This document shows, piece after piece, positions 23,927 to 32,974 of a stretch of DNA of 39,550 bases. Position 1 is the stretch's first letter. Every line of letters starts with the position of its first letter. The position numbers and the translations under genes are program-made. The notes below the pieces were generated by a model. The model was not told where the DNA came from. It was given only the letters and a program-made list of their open reading frames with translations, and made no database searches. The DNA is from JBBRNH01 sp038230415 (GTDB lineage: Bacteria > Bacteroidota > Bacteroidia > Cytophagales > Spirosomataceae). The stretch spans positions 1 through 39,550 of the forward strand of contig JBBRNH010000052.1 of NCBI GenBank assembly GCA_038230415.1, read 5' to 3'.

Positions 23927-25012
23927 AATCACGTCAATAACACGTTGTTGGTCAGCTTCGGTGATTGATCCTGACGGCAAACAAAGCCCGGTTTCAAATA
24001 GTCGGTCGGCCACGCCCGACCCCACAAACGCACCCCCGGCATAAAGCGGCTGGCGGTGCATGGGTTTCCAGACGGGCCGCGCTTCAATACCGTTTTCGGC
24101 CAGCCGGAGCCGCAGTGCTTCGGCAGATACACCCGCTTCATCAGGATTGATAGTCAACGCCGTAAGCCAACGATTGCTCTGATTGTCAGGCTGTTCGGTT
24201 TGAAAATAAAAGCCGGATTTATGGCCGAGTGCCTGCCGGTATCGGTCAAAAACGGCCCGGCGTTGCGCCACCCGGTTCGGCAAATCGGGCAGTTGCACCC
24301 GGCCCAATTCGGCCAGCAGGTGGCTCATCCGGTAATTAAAACCGAGGTCGGTGTGCTGATAGTGCGGTGCCGGGTCGCGGGCCTGATTTGCCAGATGTCG
24401 GGCGGTGTCAATCAGCCGTTTATCGTCAGACAGCAACGCGCCCCCGCCGGTTGTGGTCATGATTTTGTTGAGATTGAACGACAGCACCCCTACCCTGCCG
24501 AACGTGCCGCAGTGGTGACCCCGATACTGAGACCCCAACGCTTCGGCAGCATCTTCGACGACGGGAACGCCAAAACGGTCGGCAACGGCCAGAATCTCAC
24601 CCCACCGGGCGGGCATCCCAAACAAGTCCGTAGCGATAATGGCTTTGGGCCGTTTGCCCCGCCGGTCGAGTTGGCGCAGGGCTGTTTCGAGCGCGTCGGG
24701 GCAGATATTCCAGGTATCTGACTCACTATCAATAAAAACGGGCGTGGCATTTTGGTACAGGATCGGGTTTGCCCCGCCCACAAACGTCAGCGACTGACAC
24801 AGCACTACATCAACCGCCGACACGCCCAACGCGGCCATTGCCAGGTGCAAAGCCGCCGTTCCCGACGACGTGGCGAGGGCGTATTTTGCCCCGGTTACGG
24901 TGCAAAGAGTCTGCTCAAACGGTTCGGTTCCGGCGCGGGCATCGGTCAGCGTAGCGAGGTGGGCAAGATCAGCCGGGGGGAGTTGGGGCGGAGACAGGGA
25001 AATCGGTGTCAT
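23912..25012 (-). CDS. DegT/DnrJ/EryC1 (PglE-like) nucleotide-sugar aminotransferase
   Basis: 366 residues, normal for the family. It adds an amino group to a 4-keto sugar nucleotide using PLP. Seen: substrate/PLP segment ATSSGTAALHLAMAALG, the EDAAEALGS motif, Lys183 in LSFNLNKIMTTTGGG as the Schiff-base lysine, the GFNYRMSHLLAELG segment, and a C-terminal WKPMHRQPLY. It lies downstream of a PglD-type acetyltransferase with a 15-base gap. With the PglC-type domain in the next locus this points to UDP-4-amino-sugar (bacillosamine-like) synthesis. The 4,6-dehydratase that would make its substrate is not in the window. Confidence 0.92.
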   Translation of the reverse strand: MTPISLSPPQLPPADLAHLATLTDARAGTEPFEQTLCTVTGAKYALATSSGTAALHLAMAALGVSAVDVVLCQSLTFVGGANPILYQNATPVFIDSESDTWNICPDALETALRQLDRRGKRPKAIIATDLFGMPARWGEILAVADRFGVPVVEDAAEALGSQYRGHHCGTFGRVGVLSFNLNKIMTTTGGGALLSDDKRLIDTARHLANQARDPAPHYQHTDLGFNYRMSHLLAELGRVQLPDLPNRVAQRRAVFDRYRQALGHKSGFYFQTEQPDNQSNRWLTALTINPDEAGVSAEALRLRLAENGIEARPVWKPMHRQPLYAGGAFVGSGVADRLFETGLCLPSGSITEADQQRVIDVILQFP

Positions 25013-25027
25013 CTGTCGGGGTCGTGC

Positions 25028-25657
25028 TTACGGTGCTGTTGCCTTCGCCGGATTCCCCCACACCGTTGCTCCGTCTGGCACGTTTCGCGTTACGACACTG
25101 CCCGCCCCAACCGTTGCCCACGCGCCAACCGATACGCCCGGCAACAGCACCGCGCCCGCGCCAATCAGCGTTCCCTCACCAATGCTGACATTACCGCACA
25201 GCACCGCGCCCGGCCCAATCTGTGCGAAATTCTGGACCATACAGTCATGGTCAACCGATGCGCCGGTATTGATAATCACGTGCCGCCCAACGTGTGTGTC
25301 GGCTTGAATAATAGCCCCGTGCAGCACTACCGTTCCTGCGCCAATGGTAACGGTTTGGTCAACAATGGCCGACGGATGCACCAACGCGGGTGAAATCGGG
25401 TGCTGGATTTTGGCCGCGAGTTGCTGGCGAATGGCGTTGTTGCCAATGGCAATCAAGATTGGCAAGTCAGGGTAAGTTGTTGATTGATAAGGGCAAATAA
25501 CTGAAATGTCGTGCAGCTTAGTTTTGGCCGGGTCATCATCGAAAATCCCCGGCACACGCAGGCCGAGGGCGCGAATCAAACTCAACACTACGTTGGCATG
25601 GCCGCTTGCGCCGTAGAGCAGAATTTGAGTGGGGAACGACTCAGGCAAATAACTCAT
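25028..25657 (-). CDS. PglD/NeuD-type sugar O/N-acetyltransferase
   Basis: 209 residues. The N-terminal Rossmann-like part (ILLYGASGHANVVLSLI, then IPGIFDDD-like text) is followed by a left-handed hexapeptide beta-helix of (V/I)xGxGxx repeats from about residue 95. His137 in SVDHDCMV corresponds to the catalytic histidine of PglD. It probably acetylates the 4-amino sugar made by the adjacent PglE-like enzyme. The start ATG overlaps the stop of the small upstream gene (ATGA), and the stop is 15 bases before the aminotransferase start, so the three genes form one operon. Confidence 0.92.
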   Translation of the reverse strand: MSYLPESFPTQILLYGASGHANVVLSLIRALGLRVPGIFDDDPAKTKLHDISVICPYQSTTYPDLPILIAIGNNAIRQQLAAKIQHPISPALVHPSAIVDQTVTIGAGTVVLHGAIIQADTHVGRHVIINTGASVDHDCMVQNFAQIGPGAVLCGNVSIGEGTLIGAGAVLLPGVSVGAWATVGAGSVVTRNVPDGATVWGNPAKATAP

Positions 25658-25845
25658 TGGTTTTCAACTAATTGATCATATTTTAAACGACGGAGTTCTG
25701 TTTTTATCCCGGCCAATTCTTCGGGATGTTCCTGGTAGTAGGCCAGTGTTTCGGCCTGAATTCGCCGTTTGTTTGCCACCATGCGCCGAGCCACAGACAA
25801 TGCCCATTCGCGCTTTTGAGTCGGGGTTAAGGGGCTGGTTTCCAT
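25654..25845 (-). CDS. Small charged protein heading the pglD/pglE-like operon
   Basis: 63 residues from the ATG at 25843-25845. An ATG four codons upstream (25857) is in frame but would leave only a few bases of leader after the predicted start of transcription. It has no signal or membrane segment; it is helical and basic in the middle (TPTQKREWALSVARRMVANKRRIQAET), then HPEELAGIKTELRRLKYDQL. The family is not recognised. The ATGA overlap with the acetyltransferase gene shows translational coupling, so it may be an accessory or assembly factor of that pathway. Confidence 0.65.
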   Translation of the reverse strand: METSPLTPTQKREWALSVARRMVANKRRIQAETLAYYQEHPEELAGIKTELRRLKYDQLVENQ

Positions 25846-25867
25846 CAGGATTATCATCAGTTTACGT

Positions 25868-25897
25868 CAAAGGTAGAAACACCGCCGGGCAAACAAA
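25868..25897 (-). promoter_or_regulatory. Promoter of the small ORF-PglD-PglE operon
   Basis: Minus-strand TACCTTTG (25868-25875) is a perfect -7 element; a TTTG (25894-25897) lies 18 bases upstream, near the preferred spacing. Transcription would start around 25861. It overlaps the terminator of the SPFH gene, so this operon is separate from the upstream unit. Confidence 0.65.
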
Positions 25898-25932
25898 AAA
25901 TCCCCCAAACAGCCATAGCCATTTGGGGGATT
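25895..25932 (-). terminator. Rho-independent terminator of the SPFH gene
   Basis: aatcccccaaa (25899-25909) pairs perfectly with tttgggggatt (25922-25932). On the minus strand it is followed by six T (25895-25900). It lies 32 bases after the stop of the SPFH gene. Confidence 0.85.
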
Positions 25933-25964
25933 GCAGTGTCGGGGTCAGCCCGATTCAACGTTGC

Positions 25965-27908
25965 TTACTCCGTTTTCTCAGCCGTTACGGGCGTTTCGGT
26001 CTTTGTAGTCTTCCGCGCTTCGGTCATTTCCAGCAGTTTCAACCCCATCAGCCCGTTCAGCGAACCATCGGAGCCAGAACCCGCGCCGTTGATAATAATG
26101 TCGGGGATAACCCGGATGTGGCCCTTGCCGATTTCTTCGGTGATTTTGAAGCGCGTAAAGTTCTCATCGCCCATTGCTTTCACCTGCAATTCGTAGGCTT
26201 CGGCGGTTGAGCGGCCAATGGCGAGGATTTTTTCAGCCTCGGCACCGCCCGTTTTGGCAATGCGTTCGGCATCGGCATCGGCGTTGAGTTTGGTGGCTTC
26301 GGCCTGCGCCCCGGCCCGCCTGCGGGTGGCTTCGGCTTCGGCCTCGGCGCGTACTTTTACTGCTTCTGACTCGGCCCCGACCTGCAGTTTCAGGCTCCGG
26401 GCCTCGCCTTCGCTCTTTTTCACGGCGGCATTGGCCGTGCGCTCGGCAATCTCCACGCTCTGCTGCGCTTTCACAATCTCGCGCTGCATCTCGGCAATGG
26501 CTGTTTCGCGTTCGTAACCCTGCCGTTTTTCCTGCGCCATGCGCTGCGTCTCGTAGGTTTTTTCTTCTTCCTGCGCCACTTTCCGGTCGGTGAGGGTTTT
26601 CATCAGTGCTTCGGGCGGCACAATATCACCGATGAGCGTGTCAACGGCGTTTACGTTATAAATTTCCAGCACTGCCCGAATGTGTTCTCTGGCCGATTCC
26701 TGCCGCTCTTTCCGGGTACTCAAAAAGGCAATCACGTCTGAATCCTGGGCCGAGTTACGGAAGTAATTACCAATGGTTGGCTCCAGCACCTGCGATACGA
26801 GGTTTGTCATCGAGCCAAAGCGGGCAATCACTTTGGGGGCTTCGTTGGCCGGAATATGGATAATCTGGGCCACGTCGAGGTTAAACGGGAAACCGTCTTT
26901 CGAGCGCACGGTGATGGTTGACAGGTTCCGGTCCAGGGCGTGGGCTTCGCTGCGGGCATTGGCCCAGTTCAGCACGAGGTTGGTGGTCGGCACGTTCTCG
27001 ACCTTCATCGTGAAGGTGTTGATCGGGTATTTGCCCGGCCCCAACGGTTCTGTCCAGACCCCGCGAAACCCTTTCCTGACGATGTTACCGTGTTTGAACG
27101 TATCGCCCGACATATCTTCGCCGTCTTCGCCGATGTACGAAATCACCACGCCAACGTGACCTATGGATACCTCAGTCATTGGAATTTGCTCGATCTGCAC
27201 CGCCCAGGGGTTCATATAGTATGACCCGGCCAGCACCACCTGCGGCTGCAACCCCCGATTGCCGCCGTTTTGCAGGAAACTGTCGAAATCCTGAAAGTTA
27301 TTGTGGCCTTCGATCTGCCGCCCGGCAATCTGCCCCGACTGCAACGGCGCACCGTCGAGGGCGGTGATGATGCCGACCATGCTCTCGGCAATATCGGTCA
27401 TGTCGGCCACGCTGACCGTGAATGCGTAGGTATTGATGCGGTAGGTTCCGGGCGTGAGGTATCCGGTTTGGCGACCTTTTTGTCCGCCGTTAGTCAGAAA
27501 CTGCTCCGTATCCTGAAAATTATCGCAGTTTACGCGCCGGGCCAGAATGTTGCCGGTGGGCATTTCGGCCCCGTCGTTTGCCAGCACCAGCCCAATTTCG
27601 CCCACCGGAATAACGGTAAACGGCTGCATCTGCACACCAAACTGCCAGGGCCACATCCGCCAGTATAGCCCCGGCGCGAGGGCTTTGGCCTGATAACCAG
27701 CCTCGCCCCGGATTGCCAGAATCCGGCCATCGGGCAGTTGTTTGTCTTTGCCGAAGAGTTCAAATTTTTTGGTTACGAGACCAACCCGGTCTTCCGGCAC
27801 GATAACCATACCAAACAGGAAGCGCAGCACCCAGCGATACAATACCAGAGCCACAAGCAACGCCGGCACCCAAAGCCAGTTGCCGAACGAGTATAGAAAA
27901 TCACCCAT
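25965..27908 (-). CDS. SPFH/band-7 membrane protein with four N-terminal repeats and a coiled coil
   Basis: 647 residues. One membrane helix at about 11-34, then four related beta-rich repeats at about 37-98, 99-168, 172-242 and 245-306. Each has the pattern VGxV near the start, a G-I turn in the middle and L-x-PG-x-Y-x-IN near the end (ALAPGLYWRM, LTPGTYRINT, VLAGSYYMNP, LGPGKYPINT). An SPFH domain follows (about 307-440: TVRSKDGFPFNLDV, IVPPEALMKTL), then a long Glu/Ala/Lys coiled coil (about 440-575) and a Gly-rich tail. Flotillin-type proteins form oligomeric membrane scaffolds. The repeat-SPFH-coil order recalls the major vault protein. It has its own promoter and terminator between two glycan operons. 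Confidence 0.88.
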   Translation of the reverse strand: MGDFLYSFGNWLWVPALLVALVLYRWVLRFLFGMVIVPEDRVGLVTKKFELFGKDKQLPDGRILAIRGEAGYQAKALAPGLYWRMWPWQFGVQMQPFTVIPVGEIGLVLANDGAEMPTGNILARRVNCDNFQDTEQFLTNGGQKGRQTGYLTPGTYRINTYAFTVSVADMTDIAESMVGIITALDGAPLQSGQIAGRQIEGHNNFQDFDSFLQNGGNRGLQPQVVLAGSYYMNPWAVQIEQIPMTEVSIGHVGVVISYIGEDGEDMSGDTFKHGNIVRKGFRGVWTEPLGPGKYPINTFTMKVENVPTTNLVLNWANARSEAHALDRNLSTITVRSKDGFPFNLDVAQIIHIPANEAPKVIARFGSMTNLVSQVLEPTIGNYFRNSAQDSDVIAFLSTRKERQESAREHIRAVLEIYNVNAVDTLIGDIVPPEALMKTLTDRKVAQEEEKTYETQRMAQEKRQGYERETAIAEMQREIVKAQQSVEIAERTANAAVKKSEGEARSLKLQVGAESEAVKVRAEAEAEATRRRAGAQAEATKLNADADAERIAKTGGAEAEKILAIGRSTAEAYELQVKAMGDENFTRFKITEEIGKGHIRVIPDIIINGAGSGSDGSLNGLMGLKLLEMTEARKTTKTETPVTAEKTE

Positions 27909-27951
27909 ATAGATTGTGAATAAGCGGTTAAAAATAAAGCGTTTACGGTGT

Positions 27952-27959
27952 CAAAAGTA
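27952..27959 (-). promoter_or_regulatory. Putative -7 element for the SPFH gene
   Basis: Minus-strand TACTTTTG matches TAnnTTTG exactly, 43 bases upstream of the ATG (27906-27908). No clear -33 TTTG is present at 19 bases. It separates this gene from the upstream glycosyltransferase operon. Confidence 0.5.
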
Positions 27960-28042
27960 GCGGGCGCGTCAATGCATTGTATGCCGTTTACACAGTCGGT
28001 TTCGGCAGAACCAGACTGGCAGCCGGGGTTTATGAGTGGCAG

Positions 28043-29854
28043 TCAGCCCCGAAACCGTTCGGCCAACGGTTCGCTTTTGGCCCGGAATACCTTACCAATG
28101 GTCAGCCACAGAATTTTTATGTCTAACCGGAATGACACGTTTTCGACGTACCAGGCATCGAGCGCGAATTTTTCGGGCCACGTCAGCGCGTTACGACCCC
28201 TGACCTGCGCCCAACCCGTGATGCCGGGCCTAAGGTGGTGCCGTTTGCGTTGTTCAGGCGTATAAATCGGTTCATAATCAGGCAGTAACGGACGCGGACC
28301 AATCAAACTCATCTCGCCCCGCAGCACGTTGAGCAGTTGCGGCAGTTCGTCGAGCGAGGTTCGGCGGAGCCACCTTCCCCAGCGCGTGAGCCGGGCAGCA
28401 TCGGGCAGGAGATCGCCGGTTTTAGCGTTGCAGGCGTTGGTCATGGTGCGGAATTTAAGGATGCGAAACTGCCGTTGGTTGCGCCCGGTGCGGAGTTGGG
28501 TGAAGAATGGATTATCCCGAAACGCAACGGCATTTAGAAATGTGAGGGAATGTAACACGGGCCACAGTATGAAAAGGGCGAGGGTGGACAGGAGCAGGTC
28601 GAGAAGCCGTTTGCCATATCGGGTATAAAACGGGTTGGGGGTGGTTAGAACGCTCAGATACTCTTCCGCCAACCGTTGCCGGTCAAAATGCGTCCGGGCA
28701 TACTCGTAGCCTGCTTCGCCCTGTTGCCGGGCCAGATCGGGGTTTTGGCGGTAAGCACGGATTGCCGAAAGCCACGTTTCCGGCTCATTCACATCCACAA
28801 AAAACCCGGCTCCGGCGGCTTCGACCACCGCCCGCGACTGCCCGCCGATGGCGGTAAACACCGGAATTTTTACGGCAAAATAATCAAACAACTTGGCCGA
28901 CAGCATGGTATCGAAAACGGGCCGGGGCTGCACCATCACCAGCCCTGCATCGGCCATCAAAAGCCAGGGCATCAACTCTGATTTGGGCATGGCAGACCGG
29001 AACTGCACGTTGGTCAGGCCGCGCCGGGTGGTTTCGGCTTGCAGGTTGGCTTTCTCCGGCCCGTTGCCGATGAGCAGAAAATAGACGGATTCAGACCGGA
29101 GTTTTTCGGCCAAAACAAGCAGCGCAGCAAGGCCGTTGGCGGGGCCGTGTGCGCCTGCATATACGACCAAAAAATCATTGGGAAGGGCGTTTTTCTTTCG
29201 GAAATCGCGTCTCGAAACATCGGTCAACGGCTGATAGTCGGGCGAGAAATCAGCCCCGTTCGGGATGACCGAAATTTTGCCGGGCGACACGTTTTTCTGC
29301 GTTATCAGCACCTCCCGAAACGCCGGAGTCAGCACCACAATATGCCGGGCCTGCCGGTACAAAAACCGTTCGAGCCAAAACGCGGCCCGGCGCAGCATTG
29401 GGTTTTGCAGGAAACCGAGTTCAACCGGCGCGTCGGGCCAAAGGTCGCGGAGTTCCAGAACCAATGGTTTGCGCCACAATCTGGCTATCAACCAGGCCGA
29501 TAAACCAATCGTAAGCGGGGGCGAGCTTGCCAGCACAACGGCATAACGGCCCCGCAATTGGCAAGAACCTGTCCACAAACTCGTTATGGCAAAAACTACG
29601 TAAGCCGCCAATCGGCCACCCGGCCCGGCTGAGTAACTCGCTGGCATCCAGGCCCGAAGAATCGTAATGTTCGGGTGCGGCCTTTCGTTTTCGGGCAGGT
29701 TTGGGTAGGGTTTTCCCGTCAGGTAATCAATCGTTCCGGCAATAACCGTTACCCGATGGCCCGCGTCGGCCCAGTGCTGCGCCATCACATTCCAGCGTAC
29801 ACTGCCAGCCGCACCCGGTGGCAAAAAATAAGCATGGATGAGCAGAATAGTCAT
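28043..29854 (-). CDS. Fusion of a GT4 glycosyltransferase and a PglC-type phosphoglycosyl transferase
   Basis: 603 residues from the ATG at 29852-29854, which overlaps the previous stop (ATGA). Residues about 1-385 are a WbuB-like GT4 glycosyltransferase (HAYFLPPGAAGSVRW, LELRDLWPDAPVELG, VIPNGADF, VYAGAHGPANGL). Residues about 395-603 are a monotopic phosphoglycosyl transferase: KRLLDLLLSTLALFILWPVL membrane hairpin, ILKFRTMT, RTSLDELPQLLNVLRGEM with the catalytic Asp-Glu pair, LIGPRPLL and LRPGITGWAQVRGRNA, close to PglC. That domain puts the first sugar phosphate on undecaprenyl phosphate, and the GT4 half probably adds the second sugar. An in-frame extension to 29893 is rejected. The two activities are usually encoded separately. 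Confidence 0.9.
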   Translation of the reverse strand: MTILLIHAYFLPPGAAGSVRWNVMAQHWADAGHRVTVIAGTIDYLTGKPYPNLPENERPHPNITILRAWMPASYSAGPGGRLAAYVVFAITSLWTGSCQLRGRYAVVLASSPPLTIGLSAWLIARLWRKPLVLELRDLWPDAPVELGFLQNPMLRRAAFWLERFLYRQARHIVVLTPAFREVLITQKNVSPGKISVIPNGADFSPDYQPLTDVSRRDFRKKNALPNDFLVVYAGAHGPANGLAALLVLAEKLRSESVYFLLIGNGPEKANLQAETTRRGLTNVQFRSAMPKSELMPWLLMADAGLVMVQPRPVFDTMLSAKLFDYFAVKIPVFTAIGGQSRAVVEAAGAGFFVDVNEPETWLSAIRAYRQNPDLARQQGEAGYEYARTHFDRQRLAEEYLSVLTTPNPFYTRYGKRLLDLLLSTLALFILWPVLHSLTFLNAVAFRDNPFFTQLRTGRNQRQFRILKFRTMTNACNAKTGDLLPDAARLTRWGRWLRRTSLDELPQLLNVLRGEMSLIGPRPLLPDYEPIYTPEQRKRHHLRPGITGWAQVRGRNALTWPEKFALDAWYVENVSFRLDIKILWLTIGKVFRAKSEPLAERFRG

Positions 29855-31824
29855 GGCCGATGCGTTTGCAGCAGCGCGGCTTTGGCTACCCAAACGTCTT
29901 CGGGCCGGAAATCGCGCAGTACCCGGTGTCGTGCCTGTTGGCCGTGTTTTTGGGATAAACCGGGGTTGGTGAGGTAAGTAGCAACGGCTTTGGCAAACGC
30001 TATTGGGGTATCGGGTAACCCAACGTTCACCAGTGAACCCGTTTCCCCGTCCAAAACCGCATCAGTTACGCCCGTTACGCGGCTGGCAACCACCGGAATC
30101 TGCATGGCTGCGGCTTCGAGCAGCACCGTTGGCATTCCCTCGCGGTGGGTGGGCAAAATCAGCACACCGAGCAGGGCTAAGTAATTTTCGACATCGCTGA
30201 CCCAGCCCACAAACCGCACCCGGTCATCGGCCCGCAACTGAGCCAGATACCGTAGTTCCTGCCGTGACCGACACTCCGACTCACCAACTATGAGTAGCTG
30301 TAAATCAGGAAATTGCGTCCGTAAAATGGTCCAGGTGTAGGTGATTTCGGCCAGCCCTTTATCGGTGCATAACCGCCCGACAAACCCCAGCACCCGCCCC
30401 GAAAGCCGTAGGTTCTGGCGCAGTAGATGAACAGTACCGGCATCAATGCGGGCCGGGTTGAATCGGTTGAGCGCGTCCACACCATTGCAACTACCCCGGT
30501 GCGGCACGGTTATTTTACCGGGAGAAACTAATTTCTCGCGCAACGCTACCACCCGTAGCGACGGACTAACGGCCCACACCTGGGTTGCGAGTTGGCAGGT
30601 GAATTTTTCCAGTAGCCGTAAAATAGCACGGTTCACGCCACGCCGGGTTTCGAGCGGCAGACCGTGCAGTTCATAAATCCGGGTCTGAACGCCCGTCAGC
30701 CGGGCGGCCAGCATGGTTAGTAAACCGGCTTTGGGCGTATTACCCTGCACAATTTCGGGTTTTAACCGGCTCATAATCAGACATAATTTCACGAAACAGA
30801 CAGAATCGCGCCAGGGTGATATACGCCGTTGAAACGGAATCGTATCGTAACTAATTTGTTCCTGTTCGGCAAACAGGCGGGTCTCTGTTTCGCCGGAACA
30901 AATGACGTGCAGCCGCAAACCCTGCGCCTGCCAAAAAGCCGCCTGCCTCTCGATAAACCGTAGCGATACGGGTACGGTGAACACCTGCACCAACAATCGT
31001 TCGGCTACGTCATACGGTTTTTTCTTGACCGTTGTTCGTAGCCAATTAGCCGTTTTCTGGCTGATTTTCAGCGCAGCGAACGCCGTGAACAGCATCTGTT
31101 TTAACCAGAAGTAAGCTGACATCTGCCATTGTCCGGCTTTATTCACCGGCCAGGTTGCCACCAATCCGCGCAGTTCATGCATGGCTTCAATGTGCTTTTG
31201 CCAGCCTTCGCGCTGCCGATAATCAAGTAGGGTTTCTGGCAGAACATGAAATTTTGACCCCGAAAATGTCCGTACCCACAGGTCGTGGTCTTCGGCAAAG
31301 CGCAGGGTTTCGGTGTAGGGATTTTGGCGGAACCACGCCGTTTTACCCAGTATGGTTGGATGCACGAAACAGCCGTGCCGGGCTGTTTCGCCAACTGTTC
31401 GGGGCAATACCGGGTTCAATAGTCCCACTATTCGCCCACTCGAATCAATCAGCCGGGCTGCACTGCCCACCACCTCTATCCCCGGATTATGGGTCAGGAA
31501 CTCAACTTGCCGGGCCAGCCGGTTAGGAAGCATTTCATCGTCGGCATCCATCCGGGCCAGGTAGTAGCCGCTGGCAAGACGGGCAATTTGATTCAGGCGG
31601 GCGGGCAAACCCCGGTTTTGTCCATCCGAAAAGACCTGGATTCTGGAGTCAGACGCAGCCCAACGGTGAGCAATCAGCAGTGCATTATCGGTTGAACCAT
31701 CGTCAACCACCAACAATTCCCAATCAACAAATACCTGATTAACAACCGACTGAATAGCCGCATCAAGGAATTCGGCGTGGTTAAAAACCGGCAAGCCAAC
31801 GGTAACAATCGGAGACGGGCGCAT
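29851..31824 (-). CDS. Two-domain glycosyltransferase: GT2 fused to GT4
   Basis: 657 residues. The N-terminal ~270 are GT-A/GT2: TVGLPVFNHAEFL, LLVVDDGSTDN, and ARMDADDEM with the metal-binding Asp93/Asp95. A basic hinge (about 255-285) leads to a GT-B/GT4 domain: PEIVQGNTPKAGLL, YELHGLPLETRRG, VLGFVGRLCTDKGL, then EGMPTVLLEAAAMQIPVVAS, the donor-binding motif. Two sequential sugar additions by one protein are likely; donors are unknown. It sits 13 bases after the next gene upstream and overlaps the following one (ATGA), so it is an operon member. Confidence 0.9.
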   Translation of the reverse strand: MRPSPIVTVGLPVFNHAEFLDAAIQSVVNQVFVDWELLVVDDGSTDNALLIAHRWAASDSRIQVFSDGQNRGLPARLNQIARLASGYYLARMDADDEMLPNRLARQVEFLTHNPGIEVVGSAARLIDSSGRIVGLLNPVLPRTVGETARHGCFVHPTILGKTAWFRQNPYTETLRFAEDHDLWVRTFSGSKFHVLPETLLDYRQREGWQKHIEAMHELRGLVATWPVNKAGQWQMSAYFWLKQMLFTAFAALKISQKTANWLRTTVKKKPYDVAERLLVQVFTVPVSLRFIERQAAFWQAQGLRLHVICSGETETRLFAEQEQISYDTIPFQRRISPWRDSVCFVKLCLIMSRLKPEIVQGNTPKAGLLTMLAARLTGVQTRIYELHGLPLETRRGVNRAILRLLEKFTCQLATQVWAVSPSLRVVALREKLVSPGKITVPHRGSCNGVDALNRFNPARIDAGTVHLLRQNLRLSGRVLGFVGRLCTDKGLAEITYTWTILRTQFPDLQLLIVGESECRSRQELRYLAQLRADDRVRFVGWVSDVENYLALLGVLILPTHREGMPTVLLEAAAMQIPVVASRVTGVTDAVLDGETGSLVNVGLPDTPIAFAKAVATYLTNPGLSQKHGQQARHRVLRDFRPEDVWVAKAALLQTHRP

Positions 31825-31837
31825 GGTGCAACGGTGC

Positions 31838-32974
31838 TTAGGGGGCAGTCATGAGCCGACGATACAATGTCAGGTACGCATCAATCATCCGGTCGTGGCT
31901 GTGGTTGAGACGCACAAACGCCCGCCCGGTTTCGCCGAGACGCTGCGCCTGCACCGGATTATCACGCAACCAGGATAGGGCTTGCTGCATGTCTGCTTGG
32001 TTTTTCATAATCAAACCACCCGCTAATTCCTGCACGTTACCTACCGGAAACGACACCCAGGGCAGGCCAGCCGCCATCGCTTCGAGCAACACCACCGGAG
32101 CGGCTTCCTGCATTGAGGACAGTACAAACACATCGGCCTGAGCAAGAGCAGCCAGCACAACGGCCCGGTCTTGCCCGGAACGAATCTGAAAGTTTGGAAT
32201 CAGTCGGTTTTGCACAAGACATTCGTAATAACATCCCGACGAAACACCAAGCCGGTGCAACCCGAAACGGTGCGTTTGAATGGGTGTGCCGATGTTGGTA
32301 ACAACACCATCGGGCAGGGCGCGGGCCAGGCGATGCAACACCCGGTGGCCTTTCAGCCCAACGTGGTTCGAGATGTTCAGCACCCAGAAACGGTCGTTGA
32401 TTTGCCACGCTTTTCGCAGGTCAGGCAGTGTGTATTGGTCAGCTTCGTGCGGGTCAATGCCGTTTTCGATGATGTGAACCGGACCGTAATTGGCCTGTCG
32501 CAGAAGAGGTAATTCGTCAGCGGTTTCGGCCAGACACGTTACGGCATCAATGTGATTCAGGGTCTGTTTTATTCGGTCGTGATACGGTTCCCAATCGGGG
32601 TTTTTGAGCGTCGAGAATACGTGCGGAGTCAGGAGTACAGGCCGGTTTTTCCGGGGAAACCAGTCCAGAAGCGCGTCGAAACCGGCAATCCGGCAGGCGT
32701 GGTGGTGCTGTATATCCCAATTACCGGAGCGGATAAATTCCCAAAAATCAGCAATATTTCCATGAAGTCCATCGTGCCAGTTGCCCCAAATAGCAAATCG
32801 GCGGATACTTACGCCGTTGTGTTCGGCGGGCGGATTCACCAACCGATTATCGTGCTGCGTAGCAACGGTCACGGTGTGGCCCCGCCGAACCAGTCCCTCG
32901 GCCAGCAACCCCACCACCGACGCAATGCCGTTACGGGTTGGGTAATAGGTTTCGGTGATGAGCAGGACGTTCAT
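31838..32974 (-). CDS. GT4-family glycosyltransferase
   Basis: 378 residues, GT-B fold. The N-terminal MNVLLITETYYPTRNGIASVV is the acceptor-side Gly-rich loop of GT4 enzymes. Also seen are HHHACRIAGFDALL, IIENGIDPHEAD and the C-terminal donor motif SMQEAAPVVLLEAMAAGLPWVSF with the E-x7-E spacing. Sugar specificity is unknown. Its ATG overlaps the polymerase stop (ATGA). Confidence 0.92.
   Translation of the reverse strand: MNVLLITETYYPTRNGIASVVGLLAEGLVRRGHTVTVATQHDNRLVNPPAEHNGVSIRRFAIWGNWHDGLHGNIADFWEFIRSGNWDIQHHHACRIAGFDALLDWFPRKNRPVLLTPHVFSTLKNPDWEPYHDRIKQTLNHIDAVTCLAETADELPLLRQANYGPVHIIENGIDPHEADQYTLPDLRKAWQINDRFWVLNISNHVGLKGHRVLHRLARALPDGVVTNIGTPIQTHRFGLHRLGVSSGCYYECLVQNRLIPNFQIRSGQDRAVVLAALAQADVFVLSSMQEAAPVVLLEAMAAGLPWVSFPVGNVQELAGGLIMKNQADMQQALSWLRDNPVQAQRLGETGRAFVRLNHSHDRMIDAYLTLYRRLMTAP

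Noticed and set aside
24056..24721. 221-codon plus-strand frame
   Set aside because: Antisense to the PglE-like aminotransferase, with no domain of its own.
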